64,000 bases of DNA from Bacteroidetes bacterium HGW-Bacteroidetes-5 (GCA_002842515.1 PHDC01000001.1:2046001-2110000); one strand, 5' to 3'; positions 1 through 10,470 are shown, counted from the first letter of the stretch. The notes: generated by a model not told the origin, from the sequence alone. Numbers and translations: made by a program.

Positions 1-438
1 AAATTTCCGGTATAGTTTTTCGCCCTCTTTAGTGGTATGCAACGATATTTTGCTTATACCCCGATTGTGGGCTTCATCAATCAACCTCTCCAGAATTAGT
101 GCAGAAACACCATTTCTTCTTGCCGAAGGGATAGTGTACATATTTAGGATGTCCCCTTCTAAATAAAAAGGTTTATTGAAATCTCCGGGAATCTTCTTTA
201 CCACCATAGCCCCAAAACTGATAATCTCCTCCTTATATACCGCCATAAAGGCGAAAAAGCGCTGCTCTGCCAAAGCCTGCTCAAAAAAAGCGTTCAGCTC
301 TTTGCTTAGGTTCGACTGATATTCAGGTGTTTGCTCTCCCTGGAGCTCGGTTAGATAGGCCATCCTGTATTTGGTAAGCAGCTCTACCTCATTTGCCCCG
401 ATCTGCTTTATCTCTATATCCGATAGATCGATTTTCAT
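1..438 (-). CDS. GNAT family N-acetyltransferase (C-terminus truncated by window edge)
   Basis: Reverse-strand ORF from ATG at 438 translated by eye: MKIDLSDIEIKQIGANEVELLTKYRMAYLTELQGE...IISFGAMVVKKIPG...LNMYTIPSARRNGVSALILERLIDEAHNRGISKISLHTTKEGEKLYRKF; R-x-x-G-V/A CoA-loop-like motif. Confidence 0.8.
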   Translation of the reverse strand, partial: MKIDLSDIEIKQIGANEVELLTKYRMAYLTELQGEQTPEYQSNLSKELNAFFEQALAEQRFFAFMAVYKEEIISFGAMVVKKIPGDFNKPFYLEGDILNMYTIPSARRNGVSALILERLIDEAHNRGISKISLHTTKEGEKLYRKF

Positions 439-574
439 ATAATTGAGTTTAATATCATAAAGGTATGGTTTTTTATCTAACATCATTTCGTAAAAAATGT
501 TTGCGTTTTGACGATTCAGTGTAATTATTACCATAAATAACTTTAAATTTAGGATAAATCAAAACCATAATATA

Positions 575-3500
575 ATGAAGGGTATTATGCAAAATGTGGT
601 GGCCATTGTTATTGTGGCCATTATAACGGGATATCTGCATACAGACGGATATCTTTACTCCCAGTCAAAAAGTGGGCAGACAGGTATATTTGAGTATAAA
701 CTTCTACCAAACTGGACCCTGGATAAGGAGTTTTCCAATGAAGAGTTCTTAACATTCAGAAACATCGTAAACGGAGAGTTAAGGTATATCGTGAGGTTAA
801 GACACAAAGGAACCATAACCAGACACATTAGAGATTTAGAGACTCATATTGGTTCTATTAAAAAGAGCCATCAAGATCGCAAAGACTTTATAGATCACAT
901 AGAGTATGAGAGCAGGTACAAGACTCTTGGTAAAGATAAGTGTTATATGATGTCATACATAGCCCCTGCTTTTAACCACAGGGGTTTTATATTTACCCCT
1001 GTAGTTGATGGGGTAATGTATCAGGTATTTGTCTTTGACAAGGTAGATAAAAAAAAGGAGCTCAGGAAGGAGGCTGCAGATTTCATTGCAGGAATTACAA
1101 TTGCCGGGGCCAAAAAGGAAGATACCAAAACTCCTGTTGATAGCAAGGGAGCATACAGGAGCCTGGAGGTTCAGGGTGAGTCAACTCCTGCTGCAAAGCC
1201 AATTCCGTTTCTTGATATAAACAAGATTACTGCCAGCCAGTGGGATGGATCTGTTGCTGCGGCAATGGAGGGAATGAGGCTTGTCTATGGCCCTATGAAT
1301 GAGTCCCAGGAGGCAAAGTTCGTGGAGGCCTGGTCTCCTCTGCGACAGACCCCGTTCAAAGAGGCGGTAGATTATATGAATAAATTCAATCCTCTTTTGG
1401 GTGAGTTCCTTGTGTACAGGGCTGCTGTTGTGCAGAGTAGCCAACTTTTGGAAGAAGCGGTTCAAAGTGCGGGATTCGCAGCTGAGTTTGATGACCCGGA
1501 GGGTGTAAGAGCATATATGGACCTGGCATCAAAATACAGAAACCTTCTTATTTCCAGAGAGAAAAGGCTGGAGCAGATTATTAAAGCACTAACAGATCTT
1601 GGAAACCCGCCAGATGGAAACGCACTTATGGCACAGAGGCAGGGGCAGTACAAAAAAGAAAAAGAGTTCCTCAAATCTCTGCTCTCAACTTTCACACCGG
1701 AGGGGTGCTGGGCAGGAACTCAGAACCAGTTCTTCGACCCATCATATAAGCTTGGAGAGGTCTATTTTCCCAAGTATTTCTATGTTTATAAGATTGATAC
1801 GCCAGATGGTGAGAAGTACTATAACATTGAACTTTGTGCAGAGTGCAACTATAGCAATCTCCCCGGAAAGACCACCGTTACCGGAGGAATGGGAGATAAG
1901 TTCATTCGCAGGGAGCTGCTGGCTCCTGAGTATGTGGGAAGAGGGGTTGGAGGGGCAAACGACGGCAAGATTTTCAACTACTTTTTAAAGTTCAATTACC
2001 CTCAAATTCCGTCATTTCCCGAGACTTCAGACTCAAGGATGAAGCAACTGACAGACCTTGATAAAATGCAGAATAAAAATTTCTCTATTTGGGAGGGTTC
2101 TTTTACAAAGGCAATTACTCAGAATCGAATGGCAGATGCCTTTTTCAAAACAGCTATCAAGTGGAGCGAAGAGGGGAGATGGGATGATTATGCCCACGAC
2201 CCCGACAACATATTTATTCCTGATGAACTTAAGAAGAGCTTTGCAGCGGAGATGTCGGGTGGAGTTGCATCTGCCGGTACAGTCAAGAAGAGCCCTGCTC
2301 AAACATCTGCAAAGCCGGCAGCAAGTGGTTTGCACCTAGTTGATGATAAGAGTGCAGTGGAGCGTAAAAAGCTGGACGAAGAGGCAATTCAGTTCCACAT
2401 AAACAACCTCGCCATTATTGACAAGAATATGGTCCGAGACAGAGCAGAACTGGCAAAGGAGAGAGATCCCATCAGGAGAGAGTCTCTCCGCTTAAGAATT
2501 CTTGGTGCTCAGGCAGACCAGCAGGCAGAGAAAGACCGTATTGCCACAATTCAAACAGGTAAAACGGTACATAGCCGCTCTGCCTGGGATGACTATGCAA
2601 AGAGCAGCTTTATCCAGAATATTGCACAGAATCAGCAGAAGATGGAGAACATTAGCCGCAGCATAAGGAAGGCATACGAGGCGGCAGATCGTCTCCCGGA
2701 CGATAAGGCCAGAGAGGCAAGGGAGATAATAAACAGCAAATTCAAAGGGGAGATGGTGGGCAACCTGGACGAAGCGGGAGCTAGAGCTGTTATTGAACAG
2801 GCAAATGCAGTGGGTAAAAAACATTATGAAGAGATTATTGCTAAAGCAAAAGCAGATAATAAGGAGGCAGTTGACGAGGCCGAATGGGCCGAGAGCTGCC
2901 TGCAAACTGCACAGGTAGTAAAGACGACAGCAGACTACACAATGATGGGGCTATCGCTTTTTGGCGGACAGTATGTGAATAATATGTATCAGGGGGTAAC
3001 CGGTTACATAGAGGGGGGGCCGAAAGAGGCCTTCCTGAGGGTGGCAGGATCTTATAACACTGCTGCCGGCCTTGCTGTAGATGGGTTCCGTGGATTTGAA
3101 CAGGCTGTTAACGAAGGGGGTGATTTTATAGATGGAATAAAGGGTGCAGGTTGGGAGGCTGCAAAAGGTTATATCACCGACAAAGCGCTCAATTTTGGTA
3201 TGGGAAAGCTCTCATCTGCCTTCTCCAGACCAAATGGGGAGTTCCCGGAGATTGACGGGCCAAATTCAAAAAGAGCCACCCAGCTCCAGTCACCGGAGCC
3301 TGTTCGCCCTAAAGCCAAGCCGGCAAAGGATCTGGATGATTTTAACCGCCCACTCTCTCAACAGGAGATGGCAGTTTACCGAGAGCAGGTTGCAGATGGA
3401 AGAAACAGGGTTAACTCATATAAGAAAACATACGAAAAGCTTGAACAGGCTAGAAAAGCCGGAGCACCTCCAACAGAGATCAAGAAGATTCTGGTGGAGC

Positions 3501-4414
3501 TGGACGACCGTTCTGCAAAGATTCACGGCTCCCCTCAGGCTAAGATGATGATGAAGACTATGCAAAAGAACCCCAAAAATCTGGATCTTATAAAGCGATA
3601 CAGCAACTCGATGGACAGGGTACACACAAGGGTAGAGAAGCGCTTCCAGCAGGATATGGATGGACGAGGCTGGAGTAAGGAGGAGCTTGAGCCTATCCGC
3701 AACAGACCGGATCCTGCAGATTTACAGAGAGCAAGGGAAAAACAGGCAAGAGGAGAGACAGTTCAACCGGAGGAGTTACTTGGCAGCAAGACAGTGAATA
3801 TGGATTACGATGCCGGAAGAAAGGCAAAGATTGGCCCCGACGGGAAACCTATACCTCCAAAGAAAAATGGGGAGAATGTCTCAGTAGAGGCCTGGCACTC
3901 CGACGCTCAGGATGCGTGGGAGAGAGCATATTTTGCAGAGACAGGCCAAAGCCCGAAGCACTCCTGGGAGAATATTACTCACAGCAAAGTTGGAGATGCA
4001 TATGCCGACCTCAATGTTCTGCAGAAGAATGGTATACTTCACGCAAATAAAGCCTGGGCCGGCCAAACATCGGATGTCACCTATTACAAAGCAGAGCATA
4101 TGAAGGGATCACCTGAGTTTCAGAGGGTGGAGAAGTATGTCGAGATTGCCAGAGGCACTTCTAAGGACTATAAAACTAAGATGAACCCGCTTTTTGAAAA
4201 AAAGAGACCAAAACCCGGAACACCTTCACACGAAGCTTGGCAGAAGCACAAAGATTACTGGGACAAGGTTAACAATGTTATGGATCAGATGGGCAGCGGT
4301 CGCAAAGACCCCCTCTCTGCAGACAGGGAGATAAGGGAGATCACCGGAGGTAAGAGTTTTCTCGAGGTCACATTTGATATGAGAAACTTTATGGAGTCTC
4401 TGATGGTTTTGTAG
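575..4414 (+). CDS. Large (1279 aa) uncharacterised exported/membrane-anchored protein, polymorphic-toxin-like architecture
   Basis: Long uninterrupted ORF, N-terminal hydrophobic segment (VVAIVIVAIITGYL), central coiled/charged region, Gly/Ala-rich hydrophobic region (GVTGYIEGGPKEAFLRVAGSYNTAAGLAVDGF...AAKGYITDKALNFGMGKLSSAF), charged C-terminal domain. Confidence 0.75.
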   Translation: MKGIMQNVVAIVIVAIITGYLHTDGYLYSQSKSGQTGIFEYKLLPNWTLDKEFSNEEFLTFRNIVNGELRYIVRLRHKGTITRHIRDLETHIGSIKKSHQDRKDFIDHIEYESRYKTLGKDKCYMMSYIAPAFNHRGFIFTPVVDGVMYQVFVFDKVDKKKELRKEAADFIAGITIAGAKKEDTKTPVDSKGAYRSLEVQGESTPAAKPIPFLDINKITASQWDGSVAAAMEGMRLVYGPMNESQEAKFVEAWSPLRQTPFKEAVDYMNKFNPLLGEFLVYRAAVVQSSQLLEEAVQSAGFAAEFDDPEGVRAYMDLASKYRNLLISREKRLEQIIKALTDLGNPPDGNALMAQRQGQYKKEKEFLKSLLSTFTPEGCWAGTQNQFFDPSYKLGEVYFPKYFYVYKIDTPDGEKYYNIELCAECNYSNLPGKTTVTGGMGDKFIRRELLAPEYVGRGVGGANDGKIFNYFLKFNYPQIPSFPETSDSRMKQLTDLDKMQNKNFSIWEGSFTKAITQNRMADAFFKTAIKWSEEGRWDDYAHDPDNIFIPDELKKSFAAEMSGGVASAGTVKKSPAQTSAKPAASGLHLVDDKSAVERKKLDEEAIQFHINNLAIIDKNMVRDRAELAKERDPIRRESLRLRILGAQADQQAEKDRIATIQTGKTVHSRSAWDDYAKSSFIQNIAQNQQKMENISRSIRKAYEAADRLPDDKAREAREIINSKFKGEMVGNLDEAGARAVIEQANAVGKKHYEEIIAKAKADNKEAVDEAEWAESCLQTAQVVKTTADYTMMGLSLFGGQYVNNMYQGVTGYIEGGPKEAFLRVAGSYNTAAGLAVDGFRGFEQAVNEGGDFIDGIKGAGWEAAKGYITDKALNFGMGKLSSAFSRPNGEFPEIDGPNSKRATQLQSPEPVRPKAKPAKDLDDFNRPLSQQEMAVYREQVADGRNRVNSYKKTYEKLEQARKAGAPPTEIKKILVELDDRSAKIHGSPQAKMMMKTMQKNPKNLDLIKRYSNSMDRVHTRVEKRFQQDMDGRGWSKEELEPIRNRPDPADLQRAREKQARGETVQPEELLGSKTVNMDYDAGRKAKIGPDGKPIPPKKNGENVSVEAWHSDAQDAWERAYFAETGQSPKHSWENITHSKVGDAYADLNVLQKNGILHANKAWAGQTSDVTYYKAEHMKGSPEFQRVEKYVEIARGTSKDYKTKMNPLFEKKRPKPGTPSHEAWQKHKDYWDKVNNVMDQMGSGRKDPLSADREIREITGGKSFLEVTFDMRNFMESLMVL

Positions 4415-4447
4415 ATCAGCTATAAAAGAGGTGATGAGAGTTGATGA

Positions 4448-7400
4448 TTAATCTTCCCGTGTTTGAATATATGGGAAACGGGTCAGATACTTTCCTACGG
4501 TAAGTCTTGCAATCAGGTAACTGATTGTTGACTCTGCCCCCTGATTCAAATTTACGTGACTCTCTTCAAGACCGTCGTAACACCCTCCTGTGCAAGGGTT
4601 ATAAACAATCTGATTTAAGCGATTCTCGCCAAGAAACCAGTTAATTGCAATAGAGAGCTTTTTTAAATACTCCTCCTCTTTAAACTGGTCGTAGAATGTG
4701 CTTAAAGCCATTATTGTATATGCAACATCAATAGGCTGCTCTCCGAACCCCACGACAGATTCACCTTTTTTAAGCCAATTTTTATTTGATATAACCACAA
4801 TACCGCTTTTCTTAAAAGTCTTGGAAAGTAGAAATTTAAATGACTTTATCGATGTTGTCTTATACTCTTGCTCATCTGTAGCAAGCCAGGCATATAACAT
4901 ACCTTCCGGAAGGGAGCTGTTGGCATATGTAAGATAACTCTCAAACCAGGTCCAATCTTTGGAGGATTCGTGTTTAAACATCTCAGAAAGCCTGTTTGCA
5001 AGAGTTTTTATTGTTTTAATATTACTCTTGGAAGGTGAGTGGGTGTTGTAAAAATAGAGCCCCTTGATTGCAAAAGCCATCGCTCTGCTGGAGTAGATAT
5101 CTTTGATATTGGGAATAACCCGTTTCATTATTTTAACAGCTTTTGCCACTAAATTTGCCGGAAGAGTGGAGCTTACCGAGATAAAGTATCCCAATGCCCA
5201 GACGGCTCTTCCATTGGCATCATCCAGATTTACACTATTCTGCTCTGTAAAGTGGCTCTCTTGATCTACATAGTTGAGAAAGGTTCCGGATGGCTGTTGG
5301 CAGAAGTCAATGAAATTCAGATATGTTTTAATAAGATCTACATCCTGAGGGTCTGAAGTGAGTTTGTAGTGCATACAAATCGCTATGAGAGCTCTTGCAT
5401 TATCGTCAAGAGTATATCCCGAGCCAAGATCCGGTTGGTTTGTTTTGGAAAATTGGATGATTCCGGTATCTGTTGTCATCTCATTGATATGGCTCAAATT
5501 TATTGAGGGTAAGTTGTATTTAAGAGGAATATCCTCTTGAATAACTTTTTTAAATAGCTCTGCGTGAGCAATTGCAGAATTTTCCCACGCTGTTGATACA
5601 ATCTTCTCAAGGGCGTTTGAACTCATACTCAATCTTAGTGGTTCATCACTTAATAGCTTTATAACGCCATCTGCAAGCTGGATAGAACTTCCAAAATCAA
5701 TAATAATTCCGGTATCCTTGTTCATCACCTCAGTTGCGTGAGGTATAGGGGTTGATATAATAGGGCACGCACAACTCATTGCGTAGGCAAATGTACCACT
5801 CACAGCCTGGAAAGGGTTGTTGGTTGTAAAGAGGTATATGTCTGTAAGTTGTAAATAATCAAGCAGCTCAGGAAGAGCCATAAAGCTGTTAATAAACCGA
5901 ACGTGTTTTCCCATCTTTAATTTTGACACCTTTGTTTCGAGCATCTCCCGGTATCTCTCCCCCTCAGATTTTATAATTGTGGGATGTGTTTTACCAATAA
6001 TAATAAAGATGACCTGTGGGTATCTCTTTACAATAGCAGGAAGAGCATCCAGGGTTGTCTCAATGCTCTTGCCGGAGCTGAGCAGACCAAAGGTTGTAAG
6101 AACCCTCTTTCCTTTCAATTTATACTTACTTTTAAGAAAATCTCTGTCTGAGTGAAGTACCAGGTGTGTGCCGTGGGGTATCACAGAGATTTTACTCTTA
6201 TTAGTATCGTACTCGTTAGTGAGAATTCTTGCAGAGTTGTTTGTCATAACTATAACAGCGCTCACAGATTCGATTATGGTCCTGACTTTAATTCTCAGGA
6301 AGCTGTCCGGGTTAGGAATAACTGTGTGGAAAACCAGAATAATCGGTTTTAAAAGAGTCAAAAGAAATCTCTGAAAGAGATCGTTCTCATTTTCGAACAG
6401 ACCAAACTCGTGTTGAATCAGAATCCCTTTAATAAGTTCATTGTTGTTAATAAAATCTGCAAGTTTTAAATAATCTTTGGATTCGGAGGTGTTAAGAATG
6501 TAATCTACTTCGTCGGGATAACTGTGCTTTTCAGTTGGAGTTTCAAGGGCACAGATCTTTATTGTGAAAGAGCTGCCAAATTTATTAGTTATTGCAGTTA
6601 TCAGATCTTGAGAGTAGGTTGCAATTCCGCAAACTCTCGGCGGGTATGATGTCAAAACAAGAATCTCAGGTACCACTCCTTTTAATTTTTCTGCCTCATC
6701 TTTTTTGTTGCTCAACTCTTTCAATAGAGATGGCAGATTTAAAGATGCACAAGCAATCTGCTCATCTGCAGCACCGTAATAGATAAATAATGTGTCGCCA
6801 AACAGAGCAGTACCGGTAGGGAAGACAACATTATTGACCTCTCCTCTTAACTCCCAGTCATATTCCGGCGAAAACAGTGCATTTGGCAGGCGTGATATCA
6901 CTTTTGTAGGATCATCTATATCCAGAAGCGCTGCACAAGCAGAGTAAACCAACCCTCTTTGGGTTTTCTCCACCCCGTGATAAATGAGAAGCCAACCTGC
7001 ATCTGTTTCAATAGGAGGGCACCCTCCTCCAATGTAGGAGTATTCGTGAGAGTAGACCGGATCGAGAACGATATAGTTATGGAAATTTTGAAAATAATCC
7101 CTCCAGAAGTCCACTGTCAACTCATCCAGGCTGTTTACACTTACAAACTGGATTCCGGGCCTAATTCTGTGAAGAAAGACAAATTTACCGGCTATTTTTC
7201 TCGGGAAAAAGATAACATTTTTATCCCATAACATCATCTTCCTTTCGGGGTCTGCCTCCTGGTAATAGAATTTATGGTTGCGATAGTATTTTATATTTAT
7301 GTTACCTACATTTTCTGCAATATCAACAAACTCTGAGTATGTTATGGGAGGGACTATTATGCCCTTTTTTGTAAAATTTAAAAGATCTGCAGATGTTGCC

Positions 7401-7768
7401 AGTGCCCCACGGGCATTGATGCCATCGTATGCAGTGTATGTCATATAGTAGGTGTTTTCAATTGACACTATGCGTGCATCTTCAACCCCGTGTGCTTCAT
7501 AATCAAACTCCGATGCCATTATAGGCCTCTCCCACCTCTCGACTAATGTCAGCGGGCCATCAAACCTGCAGTAGCCAATAGAGGAGTAATTTCCATTCCT
7601 GACAGCCCGGTAGAACATATGAACACTATCCCCGACGCGTATCACTGCAGGGTTAAGTACACCTTCGTTCTCAAACTCATTGGAGCTCTTCTCCAGAACT
7701 ATTCCCTCTTTCTTTACTACAACCATTTTGTTTGCTTTATAATGAATATTATTGATGATACTTATCAC
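4448..7768 (-). CDS. GH130-like glycosidase/phosphorylase + GT4 glycosyltransferase + C-terminal helical domain fusion
   Basis: N-term NPAVIRVGDSVHMFYRA...EAHGVEDARIV typical GH130; middle ILVLTSYPPRVCGIATYSQDL and TTFGLLSSGKSIETTLDALP typical GT4; C-term YTLDDNARALIAICMHY repeats. Confidence 0.85.
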   Translation of the reverse strand: MISIINNIHYKANKMVVVKKEGIVLEKSSNEFENEGVLNPAVIRVGDSVHMFYRAVRNGNYSSIGYCRFDGPLTLVERWERPIMASEFDYEAHGVEDARIVSIENTYYMTYTAYDGINARGALATSADLLNFTKKGIIVPPITYSEFVDIAENVGNINIKYYRNHKFYYQEADPERKMMLWDKNVIFFPRKIAGKFVFLHRIRPGIQFVSVNSLDELTVDFWRDYFQNFHNYIVLDPVYSHEYSYIGGGCPPIETDAGWLLIYHGVEKTQRGLVYSACAALLDIDDPTKVISRLPNALFSPEYDWELRGEVNNVVFPTGTALFGDTLFIYYGAADEQIACASLNLPSLLKELSNKKDEAEKLKGVVPEILVLTSYPPRVCGIATYSQDLITAITNKFGSSFTIKICALETPTEKHSYPDEVDYILNTSESKDYLKLADFINNNELIKGILIQHEFGLFENENDLFQRFLLTLLKPIILVFHTVIPNPDSFLRIKVRTIIESVSAVIVMTNNSARILTNEYDTNKSKISVIPHGTHLVLHSDRDFLKSKYKLKGKRVLTTFGLLSSGKSIETTLDALPAIVKRYPQVIFIIIGKTHPTIIKSEGERYREMLETKVSKLKMGKHVRFINSFMALPELLDYLQLTDIYLFTTNNPFQAVSGTFAYAMSCACPIISTPIPHATEVMNKDTGIIIDFGSSIQLADGVIKLLSDEPLRLSMSSNALEKIVSTAWENSAIAHAELFKKVIQEDIPLKYNLPSINLSHINEMTTDTGIIQFSKTNQPDLGSGYTLDDNARALIAICMHYKLTSDPQDVDLIKTYLNFIDFCQQPSGTFLNYVDQESHFTEQNSVNLDDANGRAVWALGYFISVSSTLPANLVAKAVKIMKRVIPNIKDIYSSRAMAFAIKGLYFYNTHSPSKSNIKTIKTLANRLSEMFKHESSKDWTWFESYLTYANSSLPEGMLYAWLATDEQEYKTTSIKSFKFLLSKTFKKSGIVVISNKNWLKKGESVVGFGEQPIDVAYTIMALSTFYDQFKEEEYLKKLSIAINWFLGENRLNQIVYNPCTGGCYDGLEESHVNLNQGAESTISYLIARLTVGKYLTRFPYIQTRED

Positions 7769-7919
7769 ATAAAGTTCACAATTTATTAAAGGAAAAACTT
7801 ACATAATTCCGCTGCAATCATATATTATTCTCACATTCTATTTTAAATTTCCCATTTTGTTTTCAGGGAAATATAACTATTTGTACAATTTGCTAACTTT
7901 GTTCAAAAGAGAATAATAG

Positions 7920-9275
7920 ATGGATACATTTAAAATATTTATTGTAGAAGATGATATATGGTATTCAAACCTGCTTTATAAACATCTCTCGCTTAATCCC
8001 GATTTTGAAATAGAGAAGTTCAGTAACGGAAAAGAGTGTTTAAGCAATATCTATAAAAAACCAGATCTCATTACAATTGATTTCTCGCTGCCGGATATGA
8101 ACGGTAAAGAGTTGTACAAGAAAATAAGAGAGACAAACGATGATATTTCGGCAATTATAATCTCCGGGCAGGAGGATATTAACACCGTTGTAGAGCTGCT
8201 CAAAGAGGGGGTTTTTGATTATATCGTTAAGAACGAAGAGACTGCAGAGAGGTTATGGAATTCAATTCGACTCTTAAGAGAAAATCTCAACCTGCGGAAA
8301 CAGAATGAAAATTTAAAAAAGGCTGTCGGAGTAAAATATGACTTTAAAAAAGTTATAATTGGAGAGAGTGCTTCGCTTAAGGAGATATTCTCTTTGATGG
8401 AGAAGGCGTCGGAATCTTCCATTACAGTTTCGGTTACCGGAGAGACCGGCACAGGTAAAGAGATGGTTGCAAAGGCAATACATTATAATTCGGAAAGAAG
8501 CGGTTACCCTTTTATAGCTGTAAATCTTGGAGCTATACCAAAAGACCTTATTGAAAGCGAGCTGTTTGGGTATGAAAAGGGTGCGTTTACCGGAGCTCAC
8601 ATAAGAAAATCCGGTATTTTTGAAGATGCTCATAACGGCACTCTCTTTTTGGATGAAATTGCAGAGATGGATCTTAATATCCAGAGCAAATTTCTAAGGG
8701 TAATTCAGGAAAAAGAGATCAGACGAATCGGGGGTAATCAGGTTATTAAAATTGATGTCAGGCTCATAACCGCCACCCACAAAAATCTTTCAGAAGAGGT
8801 GAAGAGTGGTAATTTTCGGGCAGACCTCTATTACCGCTTGATGGGGCTGCCAATTCATCTGCCCCCATTAAGAGAGAGAGGGGGTGATGTCTTAATCTTG
8901 ACGAAACACTTTATTGATCAATATTCTAGAGAGAACAGAAGAAAAGTACCGATGCTATCTGCCGAAGCTGCAGATAAGCTTTTAGGCTACCCCTATCCCG
9001 GAAATATAAGGGAGCTAAAGGCAATAGTTGAATTGGCAATTATACTCTGTAGTAATGACCAAATAGAGAGAACAGATATCAGATTTAATCCTGCAGGAGT
9101 ATCTGCATCTATGGACATAGACGATATAAAAAGCCTTGACGACTACATTCTTGAAGTTGTTAAAAGGTCACTTATTCAAAACAACAATAACCCAACTATC
9201 GTCTCAAAGAAATTGGGAATAAGCCGGGCTACAATCTACAGGTATATAAAAGAGATTGAGAAGAGCAGCAAATAG
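7920..9275 (+). CDS. Sigma-54-dependent NtrC-family response regulator (REC-AAA+-HTH)
   Basis: REC domain (IFIVEDD, LITIDFSLPDMNG), Walker A GETGTGKE, ESELFGYEKGAFTGA, FLDEIAEM, Fis-type C-terminal HTH (ISRATIYRYIKEIEK). Confidence 0.95.
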   Translation: MDTFKIFIVEDDIWYSNLLYKHLSLNPDFEIEKFSNGKECLSNIYKKPDLITIDFSLPDMNGKELYKKIRETNDDISAIIISGQEDINTVVELLKEGVFDYIVKNEETAERLWNSIRLLRENLNLRKQNENLKKAVGVKYDFKKVIIGESASLKEIFSLMEKASESSITVSVTGETGTGKEMVAKAIHYNSERSGYPFIAVNLGAIPKDLIESELFGYEKGAFTGAHIRKSGIFEDAHNGTLFLDEIAEMDLNIQSKFLRVIQEKEIRRIGGNQVIKIDVRLITATHKNLSEEVKSGNFRADLYYRLMGLPIHLPPLRERGGDVLILTKHFIDQYSRENRRKVPMLSAEAADKLLGYPYPGNIRELKAIVELAIILCSNDQIERTDIRFNPAGVSASMDIDDIKSLDDYILEVVKRSLIQNNNNPTIVSKKLGISRATIYRYIKEIEKSSK

Positions 9276-9292
9276 AGTTTTATAATAATAAG

Positions 9293-9324
9293 AGAAGCTG
9301 TCAAATTTTGTTTTGACAGCTTCT
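9293..9324. terminator. Strong hairpin between convergent genes
   Basis: agaagctgtcaaa ... ttttgacagcttct near-perfect 13-bp stem; U-tract weak on both strands. Confidence 0.6.
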
Positions 9325-9346
9325 AAAAATATTTGTGTTTAAAAGT

Positions 9347-10408
9347 TTAGAATCCCGATACTGTGGCGTGAGCAACTATATAAATCTGGCCACTCAATCC
9401 GGTAACATTGTATGAATGAGATGAAGAGTCCAGGGTTGAATCTACATTTGGATACTGACCCGGAGCTGTCACATATTTCTCCTGTTTGTTTACCGGAAGA
9501 ACACTGTTCCCTGCATATAGATGAGCCTCTTTTAATTTATACGGGAAGTTAAGATTATATGATACAAGAGCGCTGCTTCCGTTGTATACTACTGTAAGTA
9601 CACCTACTGCTTTACCCTTTGAGATGTCGTTATTTCCTGCTCCTGCATAAATTGTGAAGTTGTAAGTTCCTGCATAGAGAGGTCCGTTGCTCCATCCCCA
9701 TCTCTCATTATTGCCTGTGATAGATTCAAATGTAGATGAGTATGTTGGGGAGTAGGCAAAAGCTGTCTCTGTATTTGAAACCTCCGGCTCTTTTACTACA
9801 TCTTTTGAAAGTGTAATGCTAAAGTAGGTTGCCCAATTACCTTTGGAAACAATTCTCAGACCACTGCCCCAGGCTGTTTCACTTTGGTAAGTTGTGCCGT
9901 TAAGTTTCTTTACTGTTGCGTGTGCTGCTACATAGTAGTTTACGGGAACATCTCCGGTAACATAATTCAGATACGAGAATGGAATAACGATTGAGTATTC
10001 ATTGGATCCGTTAAAACTTCCTGTCTTGAAAGGGAACTGACCAATAACCGGGTTGCCCGCCTTATTAGCTGGTAATGTAGATAGAGAACTACCTATCCAT
10101 AAAGCAACATCAGAAATCTCCCAACCGTTGGTTAGGGTGTATGTAGCTTTAAGTGCGTCTTTAATGTTGTTATTGTCTGTGTCTATCTCATTAAAAGATA
10201 TGGTACCAACATTTATGGTTTGTCCTGCATAGAGGATAACCGAATTCTCCTGCATACCGGTAATAGTTACTGCCTCTGCAGCGGTTACTAAAACTTCATT
10301 TTGATTTGAAACAGAAAGATCTGCAAAAGCAGAATCTTTGTTACACGAAATTGCTGTGATCGAAAGAGCACCAATTAGAATTGCCGATAGTATTTTATTT
10401 GTTTTCAT
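9347..10408 (-). CDS. Putative surface lipoprotein with duplicated domain
   Basis: Likely start at internal Met (MKTNKILSAILIGALSITAISCNKDS, lipobox ISC) rather than the ORF start at 10516; two similar halves each ending ..YYVAAHATV / IYIVAHATV. Confidence 0.7.
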   Translation of the reverse strand: MKTNKILSAILIGALSITAISCNKDSAFADLSVSNQNEVLVTAAEAVTITGMQENSVILYAGQTINVGTISFNEIDTDNNNIKDALKATYTLTNGWEISDVALWIGSSLSTLPANKAGNPVIGQFPFKTGSFNGSNEYSIVIPFSYLNYVTGDVPVNYYVAAHATVKKLNGTTYQSETAWGSGLRIVSKGNWATYFSITLSKDVVKEPEVSNTETAFAYSPTYSSTFESITGNNERWGWSNGPLYAGTYNFTIYAGAGNNDISKGKAVGVLTVVYNGSSALVSYNLNFPYKLKEAHLYAGNSVLPVNKQEKYVTAPGQYPNVDSTLDSSSHSYNVTGLSGQIYIVAHATVSGF

Positions 10409-10464
10409 TTTTGTTCGTTTATAGTGATTATTAAATTTTGTTTGACTACTATAAACCCAATAAT

Positions 10465-10470
10465 GTGCCA
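10465..10470 (-). promoter_or_regulatory. Candidate sigma-54 -24 element upstream of lipoprotein (TGGCAC-N5-TGGG; -12 poor)
   Basis: Minus strand reads TGGCACATTATTGGG; -24 half perfect, -12 half imperfect (consensus TTGC). Confidence 0.35.

Noticed and set aside
2492-2905. Antisense ORF (137 aa) and other ORFs overlapping the 1279-aa gene
   Set aside because: Composition (Cys/Leu/Ser-rich, no domains) typical of spurious antisense frames; the long sense ORF is uninterrupted.
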